This document shows, piece by piece, positions 25,535 through 34,126 of a stretch of DNA of 64,000 bases (its first letter is position 1; each line of letters begins with the position of its first letter). The stretch is from Bradyrhizobium sp. PSBB068 (GTDB taxonomy: Bacteria; Pseudomonadota; Alphaproteobacteria; Rhizobiales; Xanthobacteraceae). Below the pieces are notes generated by a model. That model did no database searches, was not told where the DNA came from, and saw only the letters and a program-made list of their open reading frames with translations. Made by a program: the position numbers and the translations under genes. The stretch is taken from positions 124,001-188,000 of the forward strand of contig CP069300.1 of the NCBI GenBank assembly GCA_016839165.1, given 5' to 3'.

Positions 25535-25612
25535 GGAGCCGCGAAGCGGCGTCTCGAAGGGTCGGCGGCCTGGCTAGCGGCCGTGCATCCTTCGAGACGC
25601 GCTGCGCGCTCC
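25535..25612. repeat. Palindromic repeat split by the IS
   Basis: Left arm ggagccgcgaagcggcgtct.. (25535-25560) pairs with right arm ..agacgcgctgcgcgctcc (25589-25612), sharing the perfect core CGTCTCGAAGG/CCTTCGAGACG. Its expected left flank (caccctga) is now on the far side of the insertion sequence. Confidence 0.7.
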
Positions 25613-25671
25613 TCCAGCGACAAAGGCGAAGCCTTTGCGCGGGGATGACGGATCAGGCAGCTGTGTTTGGC

Positions 25672-26133
25672 CTACTCGATATCGATCGAGATGCCCGACA
25701 GCTTCCACGCGCCGTCGGAGGGGATGAAGCCGAGCTGATACTTCACTTGCTTCGGCGTGGTGTCGAAATGGCCCTTCAGCCGCAGCACGCCCTTGTCGTC
25801 GATCTTGGCGTCCTCATCGAGCACGATCGGCTTGGCGACCACGGCGTCGAACACGGCGTGCTTGTCGACCAGATCCTTGAAGATGGTCTGCAGCTTGTCG
25901 GGCGGAAACTGGTCGCGGAACGGCTTCGATATCTTGGCGTGGAACACGGTGAAATTGTTCGCGGCCACCGCATCGTTGAGCGACACCAGGATGCTTTTGA
26001 TCAGCACCTCCTGGACGAACGGGCTCGGCATATCCAGCGCCGCGGCGGGGCGTATTGCGCAGAACAGGAGCAGGCCGGCGGCGGTGACGATCGACCGGAA
26101 ACGTGGCCAGCAAGGGATCATCAATGGCCCCAT
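25672..26133 (-). CDS. Exported hypothetical protein
   Basis: A 153-residue periplasmic protein. Residues 1-33 are a signal peptide (hydrophobic core VTAAGLLLFCAI, cleavage near AAALDM). The mature part begins with helices (VQEVLIKSILVSLNDAVAA), continues with FHAKISKPFRDQFPPDKLQ and ends in beta strands (LRLKGHFDTTPKQVKYQLGF), an order compatible with an NTF2-like fold; that is inference. No named family is recognised. It stands alone between the insertion sequence and bolA, both of which are on the same strand. Confidence 0.7.
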   Translation of the reverse strand: MGPLMIPCWPRFRSIVTAAGLLLFCAIRPAAALDMPSPFVQEVLIKSILVSLNDAVAANNFTVFHAKISKPFRDQFPPDKLQTIFKDLVDKHAVFDAVVAKPIVLDEDAKIDDKGVLRLKGHFDTTPKQVKYQLGFIPSDGAWKLSGISIDIE

Positions 26134-26250
26134 ATCAATGCGCGGCGATGCGATCCGTCATTTGCCTGCTCATCCACCGAGCAGGTCCATCGCCGGATGG
26201 TCCGTTTCTCTTAACGGAAAACCATGGCGTCGTCTTGAGCCAAGCGCGCG

Positions 26251-26526
26251 CTAGCGCGGCTTTTCCCCGGGGGCGTTCGCATGGATCGCCAGCGCATGCA
26301 CCGAGCCGGCAAGTTCCTGCGCCAGCGCCGCATTTATCATGCGATGGCGTTCGATCCGGCTCTTCCCTTCGAAGGCCGGAGACACAATATATACCCTGAA
26401 ATGCGTCTCCCCGCCTGGGCTGTGGCCGGCGTGGCCCTCATGCAGATGTGACTCATCGACGACGTCGAGGCTTTCGGGCAAGAAAGCTTCACGCAACTTG
26501 TTTATGATAGCGTCTTTGGTGCTCAT
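26251..26526 (-). CDS. bolA: BolA family protein
   Basis: A 91-residue BolA-like protein. The KLREAFLPESLDVVDESHLH start, the GHAGHSPGGETHFRVYIVSP strand-loop and the FEGKSRIERHRMINAAL helix with conserved RHR match the class II helix-turn-helix-like fold. BolA proteins partner monothiol glutaredoxins in iron-sulfur handling and may bind DNA. His residues in HEGHAGH and HALAIHA are likely cluster ligands. ATG 26526 gives family length; a longer frame upstream is non-conserved. It is divergent from the J-domain gene. Confidence 0.92.
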   Translation of the reverse strand: MSTKDAIINKLREAFLPESLDVVDESHLHEGHAGHSPGGETHFRVYIVSPAFEGKSRIERHRMINAALAQELAGSVHALAIHANAPGEKPR

Positions 26527-26635
26527 GGCGGCGGAGTTAGGTTCGCGACGGCTTTTCGTCAATGGTGCTAACGGGAAACGAGGTCTGCGCAATGTCAAGA
26601 CTTGAAGATTTGTGCATTGCGTAGTCAAAGAGATC

Positions 26636-27271
26636 ATGCCGATCGATTCATCAAAATTCTTCGACTCCATTCGCATCAAGCCGACCAAGGTGAGTGCGAA
26701 GCGCCAGGCGCAGGCCGGCGAGCAGGCTGTGACCTGCGAGTGGGCGGGTTGCCAGAACAAGGGCGCGCACCGCGCCCCGAAGGGCCGCGAGAATTCGCGC
26801 GAGTATTGGCACTTCTGTCTCGATCACGTCCGCGAGTACAACCAGTCCTATAATTTCTTCCAGGGCATGAATCCTGACGACGTCGCGCGCTATCAGAAGG
26901 ATGCGCTGACCGGTCACCGTCCGACCTGGAAGATGGGCGCCAACAACGGCAAGAAGGAGAGCGGTCTCGATGCCGCCTCCGATCCGTTCCACGTGTTCTC
27001 CGAGCTCAACGGCCGCGGCCGTTGGCGCCCCGGGCCGGGCGGTGCGGAGCCGAAGCCCGAGACCCGCAAGGTGATGAACGCCGAGCGCAAGGCGCTGCTG
27101 GTGATGGGGCTCGGTGCCGGGGCGACGCTGGAAGACGTCAAGTCGAAGTACAAGGCGCTGGTCAAGCAGCACCACCCCGACGCCAATGGCGGCGACCGCT
27201 CCACCGAGGATCGCCTGATCGAGATCATCAAGGCGTATAATTACCTGAAGACCGTGGTGCGCGAGGCGTAA
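26636..27271 (+). CDS. J-domain (DnaJ-like) protein
   Basis: A 211-residue cytoplasmic protein. Residues 1-140 are an uncharacterised alphaproteobacterial region with a Cys/His cluster (CEWAGCQNKGAHRAP, WHFCLDHVREYN) that could bind zinc. Residues 150-211 are a J-domain with the HPD tripeptide (KQHHPDANGGD) that stimulates DnaK ATPase. The J-domain at the C-terminus, rather than at the N-terminus as in DnaJ, marks this as a specialised co-chaperone. The divergent bolA-J-domain pairing is common in rhizobia and often precedes cobS, here several kb away. ATG 26636 was chosen from the MPIDSSKFFDSIRIKP start typical of the family. Confidence 0.88.
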   Translation: MPIDSSKFFDSIRIKPTKVSAKRQAQAGEQAVTCEWAGCQNKGAHRAPKGRENSREYWHFCLDHVREYNQSYNFFQGMNPDDVARYQKDALTGHRPTWKMGANNGKKESGLDAASDPFHVFSELNGRGRWRPGPGGAEPKPETRKVMNAERKALLVMGLGAGATLEDVKSKYKALVKQHHPDANGGDRSTEDRLIEIIKAYNYLKTVVREA

Positions 27272-27282
27272 GCGCTCTCCAT

Positions 27283-27411
27283 CGTCGTCCCTGCGAAAGC
27301 AGGGACCCATAACCACCAGCGGTCATAGTTCGCGCGAGACGTTTGCCAGATTGCCCCATTGAAGGGCCGCGGCGTATGGGTCCCTGCTCCCGTGCGCAAT
27401 TGCGCACGACG
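27283..27411. repeat. GTCGTCCC palindromic repeat with 16-base palindrome insert
   Basis: Left arm cgtcgtccctgcgaaagcag.. with gggacccataaccac; right arm tatgggtccctgc..cgac. The right arm is interrupted by the perfect palindrome GTGCGCAATTGCGCAC (27392-27407). The same insert occurs in the copy at 47741-47884. Confidence 0.75.
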
Positions 27412-27459
27412 GCAGAGTTTTTGGCTCCGCCGCGTCTGCCTCTTGCGGTCCCGATTCTC

Positions 27460-28554
27460 TCAACCCTTCGGCACCGCCCCGACATAGGACGAGCTCGGCC
27501 GGATCAGCCGGCCGGTGCGGCGCTGCTCAAGGGCGTGCGCGGTCCAGCCGGCGGCGCGGGCCACCGCGAAGATTGGCGTGAAGGCCTGCCGCGGGATCCC
27601 CAGCCCATCGAGCAGGATCGCGGTGAAGAACTCGACATTGGTCTCGAGCGGCCGCTCCGGATTCTTCTTGCGCAGCGCTTCGCGGATATAGGCCTCGACC
27701 TCGCCGGCAAACGGCAGGTCGGCGCCGCTGGCCTCGAGGCGCTCGATCGCGACTTTCAGCACGTCGGCGCGCGGGTCGCGCACCCGATAGACGCGATGGC
27801 CGAATCCCATCAGCCGCTCGCCATGCGCCAGCGCGCCGTCGACCCAGGGCTTGATGCGTTCGCGCGTGCCGATCGCATCCAGCATCTCGAGCACCGGCTC
27901 CGGCGCGCCGCCATGCAGCGGGCCGGTCAGCGCGCAATAGCCGCCGGTGATGGCCGCGAACAGATCGGCCTGGGTCGATGCGATCACCCGGGTCGTGAAG
28001 GTCGAGGCATTCATGCCGTGATCGCAGACCGTGACGAGATAGGCGTCGAGCGCCGCGACCTCGCGCGGCGCAGCCTTGCGGCCCAGCAGCATATGCAGCG
28101 TGTCGGCGGCGTGGCTGACATTGGGATCCGGCGCGATCGGATCATGTCCCTTGGCTTGCTGGACCAGGGCGCCGGCGATCACCGGGAAGGCGCCGACAAT
28201 GGTCGCCTCGTGCTCCAGCCCGTTCTCGCCGCGCAGCCCGGCGATGGCGGCCCGGAAGCCGTCGACAACAGACATGCCGCGGGTTGCCGGCAGCAGGTCC
28301 GGCAGCCGCGCGAAGGCGCGTTCGCGGGCGGCACCTAAGCTGGCGCGGACATTGGCTTCGCTCAGCGACTTGCCGGTGGCGCCGTTCCAAAGCCGCGCGG
28401 TGACGCCCTCGAAGCTCGACTTGCCGGCGAGGCTCGCGACGTGCTCGCCGGCGATGATGAGTTCGCCGCGCTCGCCGTCGACATGGCTCAACACGGTCTC
28501 GGCGGCGGGAACGCCGTCCAGACCGATCTGGCTCTTGGTGAGAATCATATTCAT
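27460..28554 (-). CDS. Citrate synthase-like protein
   Basis: A 364-residue member of the citrate/2-methylcitrate synthase family, condensing an acyl-CoA with oxaloacetate. The two catalytic histidine motifs are seen in TGPLHGGAPEPVL and MGFGHRVYRVRDPRAD. The third catalytic position, usually Asp in NVDF, reads TNVEFFTA, an Asp-to-Glu change that I also associate with a subfamily of short bacterial citrate synthases. It lacks the N-terminal strand domain of the hexameric gltA type. Start ATG 28554 has AGGAG upstream; Met at 28548 is an alternative. It is divergent from an HTH-citrate synthase paralogue, 76 bases away. Confidence 0.85.
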   Translation of the reverse strand: MNMILTKSQIGLDGVPAAETVLSHVDGERGELIIAGEHVASLAGKSSFEGVTARLWNGATGKSLSEANVRASLGAARERAFARLPDLLPATRGMSVVDGFRAAIAGLRGENGLEHEATIVGAFPVIAGALVQQAKGHDPIAPDPNVSHAADTLHMLLGRKAAPREVAALDAYLVTVCDHGMNASTFTTRVIASTQADLFAAITGGYCALTGPLHGGAPEPVLEMLDAIGTRERIKPWVDGALAHGERLMGFGHRVYRVRDPRADVLKVAIERLEASGADLPFAGEVEAYIREALRKKNPERPLETNVEFFTAILLDGLGIPRQAFTPIFAVARAAGWTAHALEQRRTGRLIRPSSSYVGAVPKG

Positions 28555-28602
28555 GGCCCGATCTCCTTGCTTCACCGCTTCAAGGTCGGGCCACTCGACG
28601 AG

Positions 28603-28629
28603 TTGATCAATCTTGATTATATAAATCAA
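28603..28629. promoter_or_regulatory. Palindromes between the divergent citrate synthase genes
   Basis: Perfect palindrome TTGATCAA (28603-28610) is followed two bases later by the dyad TTGATT-ATATA-AATCAA (28613-28629). The TTGAT half-site thus repeats within 27 bases, directly before ATG 28631. It is a likely operator, possibly for the MerR-like domain of the gene it precedes. Confidence 0.5.
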
Positions 28630-28630
28630 T

Positions 28631-29854
28631 ATGAAAAAATCCGACGAGCTTTACCTCTCCGCCCGCGAGGCCGCCGCCGAGCTCGCGATCTCGCCGGCGA
28701 CCCTCTACGCCTATGTCAGCCGCGGCCTGATCCGCTCCGAGCCGTCGCCGGATTCGCGCAGCCACCGCTACCGCGCCGAGGACATCAGGGGGTTGAAGGA
28801 GCGCCGCGTGCCGTCGCCGGAGCCGCGCGGCTTCCGCAATTTCGATGCCGACTTGCCGGTGATGGATTCGGCGATCGCGACGATCACCGAGCAGGGGCCG
28901 ATCTACCGCGGCGTCAACTGCGTCGATCTCTCCCTGCGCGACACGCTGGAGCACACCGCGACGCTGCTGTGGGATGTCACCGGCGTCGATCCGTTCGCGC
29001 CGGATAATTGCCCGCATGTCTCCGATGAAATGCGCGCGATCGCCGAGGCCGCGCGCCGCGCCCAGCCGATCGACCGCACGGTCGCGGTACTGGCGCTGGC
29101 GGCGAGCGCCGATCCCGGCGCCTTCACGCGCGCGCCCGATGGCCGCGCGATGGTCGGCGGGCGCATCTTGCGGTTGCTGGTCGCGACCATGCTGAACGCA
29201 GTGCCGTCGGCCGAGCCGCTGCACGAGCAGGTGGCGCAGGCGTGGGCGCCCGACAATAAGCACGCGCCGGACTTGATTCGCCGCGCGCTGGTGCTGCTCG
29301 CCGATCACGAATTGAATGCATCGACCTTCACCGCGCGCTGCGCGGCATCGACCGGGCTCAATCTGTACGATGCCGTGATCGCAGGGCTCGTCGCGCTGAA
29401 GGGCCCGATGCATGGCGGCGCCGGCGTGCTGGCCTCGCGCCTCGTCAAGACGATGATCGACAATGACGTTGCGCCTGTGGTGCGCGAGCGGGTCGCACTC
29501 GGCGAACGCTTCGCCGGCTTCGGCCACGGCGTCTACAAGAAGGGCGATCCGCGCGCGATCTCGCTGCTGGAGGCGCTGACGCGGGCCGGCGCGCCGCGCA
29601 AATTCACCCGGGAAGTGCCAGATCGAATCGCGGAGGCAACCGGCGAGTTCGTCAACATCGATTACGCGCTGGCGGTGCTGGTGCATGCATTGCGGATGCC
29701 CGCAGGCAGCGAGCTTGCGCTGTTCGCGATGGCGCGCAGCGTCGGTTGGGTCGCGCATGCCAGCGAGCAGCTTCAACTCGGCAAGCTGATCAGGCCCCGT
29801 GCGCGTTATGTCGGCCCGGCTCCTGGGCGGGCCGGTTCGACCAACAGCATTTAG
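28631..29854 (+). CDS. Citrate synthase family protein with N-terminal MerR-type HTH
   Basis: A 407-residue fusion. Residues 5-60 form an excisionase/MerR-like helix-turn-helix (LSAREAAAELAISPATLYAY, VSRGLIRSEP, HRYRAEDI). Residues 85-395 form a citrate-synthase domain with HELNASTFTARCAAST, KGPMHGGAGV, FAGFGHGVYKKGDPR and FVNIDYALA. In the second catalytic motif the usual GHRVY is GHGVY, so the oxaloacetate-binding Arg is missing here, while the Asp is retained. It may be a metabolite-sensing regulator, a citrate synthase that binds DNA, or both. It is divergent from a plain paralogue with shared palindromes between them. It ends three bases before the convergent dedA gene. Confidence 0.85.
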   Translation: MKKSDELYLSAREAAAELAISPATLYAYVSRGLIRSEPSPDSRSHRYRAEDIRGLKERRVPSPEPRGFRNFDADLPVMDSAIATITEQGPIYRGVNCVDLSLRDTLEHTATLLWDVTGVDPFAPDNCPHVSDEMRAIAEAARRAQPIDRTVAVLALAASADPGAFTRAPDGRAMVGGRILRLLVATMLNAVPSAEPLHEQVAQAWAPDNKHAPDLIRRALVLLADHELNASTFTARCAASTGLNLYDAVIAGLVALKGPMHGGAGVLASRLVKTMIDNDVAPVVRERVALGERFAGFGHGVYKKGDPRAISLLEALTRAGAPRKFTREVPDRIAEATGEFVNIDYALAVLVHALRMPAGSELALFAMARSVGWVAHASEQLQLGKLIRPRARYVGPAPGRAGSTNSI

Positions 29855-29857
29855 GTC

Positions 29858-30520
29858 TTATTCTGCCGGCTTGGACGGTTCGATCAGGCCGCCGCCATGG
29901 CGGCGGCGGATGGTCCAGACGGCCAGCATCAGGATGACGGCGCCGCCCGCCACCGCGAACATCCACAGATGCTTGCCGACATGTTGATGATGCGGCAGGC
30001 CGGCATAGTCGTGCAGCGCAGTGACCGCGAGGACCCCGGGCAGCACATGCGCCGGCGCCCAGAGCAGGATGGCGGGGATGTTGATCGCGTAGAAGCGCGC
30101 CGGCGGCATGTCGAGCGCGCCGGCGGTGATCGGCACGAAGGCACGAATCGGCGGCACGAAGCGGGCGAAGAACACCGCGAGCACGCCCCAGCGGTTGAAG
30201 AAGGCCTCGCTCTGCGCGACCACGCGCGGATAATTGGAGAGCGGCCAGGCGGAGAGGATCTCGCGTTGGCTGCGATAGCCGATCAGGTAGGCGGTGCCGT
30301 CGCCGAGCATTGCGCCGCAGGCCGCCGCGGCGAGCACCGGCCACAGCTTCAATTCGCCGCCCGGGACCAGCGCGCTCAGCGCCAGGATGATAGTCGAGCC
30401 CGGCACCAGCGAGCCGACCACCGGAACGGCTTCCAGCAGGGCGGCCAGAAACAGCGTCAGATAGGCGAGCCAGGCATGCGCCGAAACGAACGCGATCAAG
30501 GGGTCAAGGAATGAAGTCAC
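29858..30520 (-). CDS. DedA family membrane protein
   Basis: A 220-residue integral membrane protein with about five helices. Family marks are LFLAALLEAVPVVGSLVPGS, AACGAMLGDGTAYLIGYR, FFNRWGVLAVFFARFVPPIR and the conserved Arg in that last motif. DedA proteins are now linked to lipid (undecaprenyl phosphate or phospholipid) flipping and proton-dependent envelope maintenance. It is convergent with the HTH-citrate synthase gene. The C-terminal tail is short and basic. Confidence 0.92.
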   Translation of the reverse strand: MTSFLDPLIAFVSAHAWLAYLTLFLAALLEAVPVVGSLVPGSTIILALSALVPGGELKLWPVLAAAACGAMLGDGTAYLIGYRSQREILSAWPLSNYPRVVAQSEAFFNRWGVLAVFFARFVPPIRAFVPITAGALDMPPARFYAINIPAILLWAPAHVLPGVLAVTALHDYAGLPHHQHVGKHLWMFAVAGGAVILMLAVWTIRRRHGGGLIEPSKPAE

Positions 30521-30815
30521 AGAAGCCCATGGGTGGCAGTGAAATAGGTCCGAGAGCTAACAACTCCCCGCGGGGCTGAAAAGTGCCTGGCCCGACAGGC
30601 CGCCGTGGCGCTGCGGCAAAAGTACGGCGGGATTTGCAGAGCAGCCTTCCAAAAACCGGGTTTCGCGCCTATCTTGATGATACAACAACGGAACTTTGAT
30701 TTGCCCGTGGGCTTCTGCCGGCCGATGCTCTCTGCTAGGCTTGTGCGTAGCACCCCATCCGCAGCCAAATGACCTACAATCTGGTTTCGGGAATGCCCGG
30801 GACCTCGGAGGATGA
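30521..30815. other. Intergenic before the cobaltochelatase operon
   Basis: Promoter region shared by dedA (minus) and cobS (plus). I looked for a cobalamin riboswitch B12-box with flanking stems and did not recognise one. No gene is supported. Confidence 0.45.
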
Positions 30816-31814
30816 ATGACGACCGCCGTCCAGACCAAAGAGCAACAACCCGTCGGCTTGCCCGACATGAAGGTTTCGGTTCGGCAGGTCTTCGGGATCG
30901 ATAGCGATCTGGAAGTTCCCGCCTATTCCGAAGTCGATCCGCACGTGCCGGAAGTCGACAGCGACTATCGCTTCGACCGCGCCACCACGCTTGCGATCCT
31001 CGCCGGCTTTGCCAAGAACCGCCGCGTGATGGTCACCGGCTATCACGGCACCGGCAAGTCCACCCACATCGAGCAGGTCGCGGCCCGACTCAACTGGCCG
31101 TGTGTGCGCGTCAACCTCGACAGCCATATCAGCCGTATCGATCTCGTCGGCAAGGACGCCATCGTGGTCAAGGACGGCAAGCAGGTCACCGAATTCCGCG
31201 ACGGCATCCTGCCCTGGGCGCTGCAGCACAACATCGCGCTGGTGTTCGACGAATACGACGCCGGCCGCCCCGACGTGATGTTCGTGATCCAGCGCGTGCT
31301 GGAAGTCTCCGGCCGCCTGACGCTGCTCGACCAGAACAAGGTGATCAAGCCGCATCCGGCGTTCCGCCTGTTCTCGACCGCCAACACGGTCGGCCTCGGC
31401 GACACCTCGGGCCTCTATCACGGCACCCAGCAGATCAACCAGGGCCAGATGGACCGCTGGTCGATCGTCACGACGCTGAACTACCTCGCCCATGACGAGG
31501 AAGTGGAGATCGTGCTGGCCAAGGCGAAGCACTATCGCACGCAGGAAGGCCGCGACATCGTCAACAAGATGGTGCGCCTCGCCGATCTCACCCGTAACGC
31601 GTTCGCCAATGGCGACCTGTCGACGGTGATGAGCCCGCGCACGGTGATCACCTGGGCCGAGAACGCCGATATCTTCAACGACATCGGCTTCGCGTTCCGC
31701 GTCACCTTCCTCAACAAGTGTGACGAGCTGGAGCGGCCGCTGGTCGCCGAGTTCTACCAGCGCTGCTTCAACGTCGAGTTGCCGGAATCCTCGGTCAACG
31801 TGGCGCTCAGCTAG
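30816..31814 (+). CDS. cobS: Cobaltochelatase subunit CobS
   Basis: A 332-residue AAA+ ATPase of the aerobic cobalamin pathway; with CobT and CobN it inserts cobalt into hydrogenobyrinate a,c-diamide. Walker A is GYHGTGKST (near residues 75-83), Walker B is ALVFDEYDA, and sensor and arginine-finger regions follow ([27 protein letters not shown]). The N-terminal [20 protein letters not shown] is typical of CobS. ATG 30816 is preceded by GGAGGA. The gene heads a four-gene operon with three- to four-base junctions. Confidence 0.96.
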   Translation: MTTAVQTKEQQPVGLPDMKVSVRQVFGIDSDLEVPAYSEVDPHVPEVDSDYRFDRATTLAILAGFAKNRRVMVTGYHGTGKSTHIEQVAARLNWPCVRVNLDSHISRIDLVGKDAIVVKDGKQVTEFRDGILPWALQHNIALVFDEYDAGRPDVMFVIQRVLEVSGRLTLLDQNKVIKPHPAFRLFSTANTVGLGDTSGLYHGTQQINQGQMDRWSIVTTLNYLAHDEEVEIVLAKAKHYRTQEGRDIVNKMVRLADLTRNAFANGDLSTVMSPRTVITWAENADIFNDIGFAFRVTFLNKCDELERPLVAEFYQRCFNVELPESSVNVALS

Positions 31815-31817
31815 TCC

Positions 31818-32228
31818 ATGCCGAAAATCTCCGTCGAGCGCACAGTCACACAGACGAAGAAAGCGGTGCTCGGCGGACTGCTCCGCTACAACAACGAGAA
31901 GATGGGGAAGCAGAAGTACAAGCGCTTCGCCATCTCGCTGCGACAGGGCGACGAGATCGTCGGCGGCGTCGTCGGCGAGGTCTGGACCGCGGTGTTGTTC
32001 ATCCAGCTGTTCTGGATGGAGCAGAAGTTTCGCAACAAGGGCTTTGGCGCGAAGCTGATCAAGGCGATCGAAGACGAGGCGCGGCGCTTCGGAGCCACGC
32101 AATCCTATCTGGATACGATGAGCTTCCAGGCGCCGGGTTTCTACCGCGCCAATGGATATAAAGAGTTCGGTTCGATTGAGGGGTATCCCGGCGGCGTCAC
32201 GCGCCACTGGTTTACGAAATCGCTATGA
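31818..32228 (+). CDS. GNAT family N-acetyltransferase in the cob operon
   Basis: A 136-residue acetyltransferase of the GNAT fold. The acetyl-CoA-binding segment is [20 protein letters not shown] (Q/RxxGxG/A form), followed by [20 protein letters not shown], which is the usual strand-helix before the C-terminus. The substrate is unknown. It starts three bases after cobS and its stop overlaps the cobT start (ATGA), so it is made in step with both chelatase subunits. Modification of CobS/CobT, of a precursor or of an antibiotic-like compound are all possible; context alone supports a link to cobalt insertion. Confidence 0.88.
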   Translation: MPKISVERTVTQTKKAVLGGLLRYNNEKMGKQKYKRFAISLRQGDEIVGGVVGEVWTAVLFIQLFWMEQKFRNKGFGAKLIKAIEDEARRFGATQSYLDTMSFQAPGFYRANGYKEFGSIEGYPGGVTRHWFTKSL

Positions 32229-34123
32229 CAACCTCCAATATCAAATTCCGTCCCGGTTCGAAGGAAGCGCCGACCGAGCCGTTCAAGCGCTCGGTGTCGG
32301 CCTGCCTGAAGGCGATCGCCAAGAAGCCGGAGCTCGAGATCTCGTTCGCGGCCGAGCGGCCGGGCCTTGCGCCAGGCAAGGCGCGGCTGCCGGAGCCGGC
32401 GCGCAAGATGACCAAGCGCGATGCGGCGATCGTGCGCGGCCACGCCGATTCGATCGCGCTCAAGATCGCCTGTCACGATCCCAAGGTGCACCGCAAGCTG
32501 ATGCCGGGCAATCCGCAGGCGCGCGGCGTGTTCGAGGCGGTCGAGCAGGCACGCGTCGAGGCGATCGGCTCGCGCCGGATGGCCGGCGTTGCGAAGAACC
32601 TCACCGCGATGCTGGACGATCATTTCCATCGCGGCAAGTATGACGAGATCACCGACCGCGCCGATGCGCCGCTGTCGGATGCGCTGGCGATGCTGGTGCG
32701 CGAGCGCCTCACCGGCATGGCGCCGCCCGCGGCCGCCAAGAAGATGGTCGATCTCTGGCGTCCGACGCTGGAGGACAAGATCGGCTCGCGGCTCGACCAG
32801 CTCAGCCGTTTCACCGAAGACCAGGCGAGGTTCGGCGACCTCGTCCATGACCTGCTGTCGGCGCTCGATCTCGGCGACGACCGCAACATGGATTCCGACG
32901 ACGACGATGACCAGGACGAGAACCAGGACGGCGAGAACGATCAGTCCGGCGCCGAAGGCTCGCCCGATTCCGACGCCGCGCAGGAGATGAGCGCCGACCA
33001 GGCCCAGACGTCGGCGGAAGAGATGAGCGAAAGCGCGATGGAGAGCGCGCAGGCCTCGACGTCGGATACGTTCGACGACGGCGAGCTCGGCGACGACGAG
33101 ACGCCGGGCGAGGCGACGCGGCCGAATTCGCGCGGCCAGAACGAACCGCGCGGCCCGGAATATCACGCCTTCGCGCCGAAATTCGACGAGGTGATCGCCG
33201 CCGAGGATCTTTGCGACCATGACGAACTGGAGCGCTTGCGTTCCTATCTCGACAAGCAGCTCGCGCATCTGCAGGGCATCGTGGCGCGGCTTGCCAACCG
33301 CCTGCAGCGCCGCCTGATGGCGCAGCAGAACCGCGCCTGGGATTTCGATCTCGAGGAAGGCATCCTCGATCCGGCGCGGCTGTCGCGCGTCGTCACCGAT
33401 CCCTATCATCCGCTGTCCTTCATGCATGAGAAGGAGGCGACCTTCCGCGACACCGTGGTGACGCTGCTGCTGGATAACTCCGGCTCGATGCGCGGCCGTC
33501 CGATCACGGTTGCCGCCACCTGTGCCGACATCCTGGCGCGCACGCTGGAGCGTTGCGGCGTCAAGGTCGAGATCCTCGGCTTCACCACCCGCGCCTGGAA
33601 GGGCGGGCAGTCGCGCGAGGCCTGGCTCGCCGCCGGGAAGCCGGCTAACCCCGGCCGCCTCAACGATCTCAGGCACATCATCTACAAGTCGGCCGACGCG
33701 CCGTGGCGTCGTGCCCGGAAGAATCTCGGCCTGATGATGCGCGAAGGCCTTCTGAAGGAGAACATCGACGGCGAGGCGCTCGACTGGGCGCACAAGCGCC
33801 TGCTGGCGCGTCCCGAGCAACGCCGCATCCTGATGATGATCTCCGACGGCGCGCCGGTCGACGACTCCACGCTGTCGGTCAATCCCGGCAACTATCTCGA
33901 GCGGCATCTGCGCCACATCATCGAGGAGATCGAGACCCGCTCGCCGGTCGAGCTGATCGCGATCGGCATCGGGCACGACGTGACGCGTTATTATCGCCGC
34001 GCCGTCACCATCGTGGATGCCGAAGAGCTCGGCGGTGCCATCACCGAGAAGCTCGCCGAGCTGTTCAGCGAGACCCATGGTTCGGCACCCGCACCGGGTA
34101 CCCGCCGTCGCCTCCACTCGTGA
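32225..34123 (+). CDS. cobT: Cobaltochelatase subunit CobT
   Basis: A 632-residue partner of CobS. The N-terminal 200 residues match CobT ([19 protein letters not shown]). A strongly acidic linker spans about 218-300 ([15 protein letters not shown]). A von Willebrand A domain at about 405-620 has the metal site [12 protein letters not shown] (DxSxS) and later [13 protein letters not shown]. In the cobalt chelatase the CobS-CobT ring drives CobN. Length is close to the known family. It overlaps the GNAT stop by four bases, and the phytase-like gene begins three bases after it. Confidence 0.95.
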   Translation: MTTSNIKFRPGSKEAPTEPFKRSVSACLKAIAKKPELEISFAAERPGLAPGKARLPEPARKMTKRDAAIVRGHADSIALKIACHDPKVHRKLMPGNPQARGVFEAVEQARVEAIGSRRMAGVAKNLTAMLDDHFHRGKYDEITDRADAPLSDALAMLVRERLTGMAPPAAAKKMVDLWRPTLEDKIGSRLDQLSRFTEDQARFGDLVHDLLSALDLGDDRNMDSDDDDDQDENQDGENDQSGAEGSPDSDAAQEMSADQAQTSAEEMSESAMESAQASTSDTFDDGELGDDETPGEATRPNSRGQNEPRGPEYHAFAPKFDEVIAAEDLCDHDELERLRSYLDKQLAHLQGIVARLANRLQRRLMAQQNRAWDFDLEEGILDPARLSRVVTDPYHPLSFMHEKEATFRDTVVTLLLDNSGSMRGRPITVAATCADILARTLERCGVKVEILGFTTRAWKGGQSREAWLAAGKPANPGRLNDLRHIIYKSADAPWRRARKNLGLMMREGLLKENIDGEALDWAHKRLLARPEQRRILMMISDGAPVDDSTLSVNPGNYLERHLRHIIEEIETRSPVELIAIGIGHDVTRYYRRAVTIVDAEELGGAITEKLAELFSETHGSAPAPGTRRRLHS

Positions 34124-34126
34124 GAC

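Noticed and set aside
30521..30815. Cobalamin riboswitch before cobS
   Set aside because: I could not recognise the B12 box or its stems. A covariance-model search would decide.
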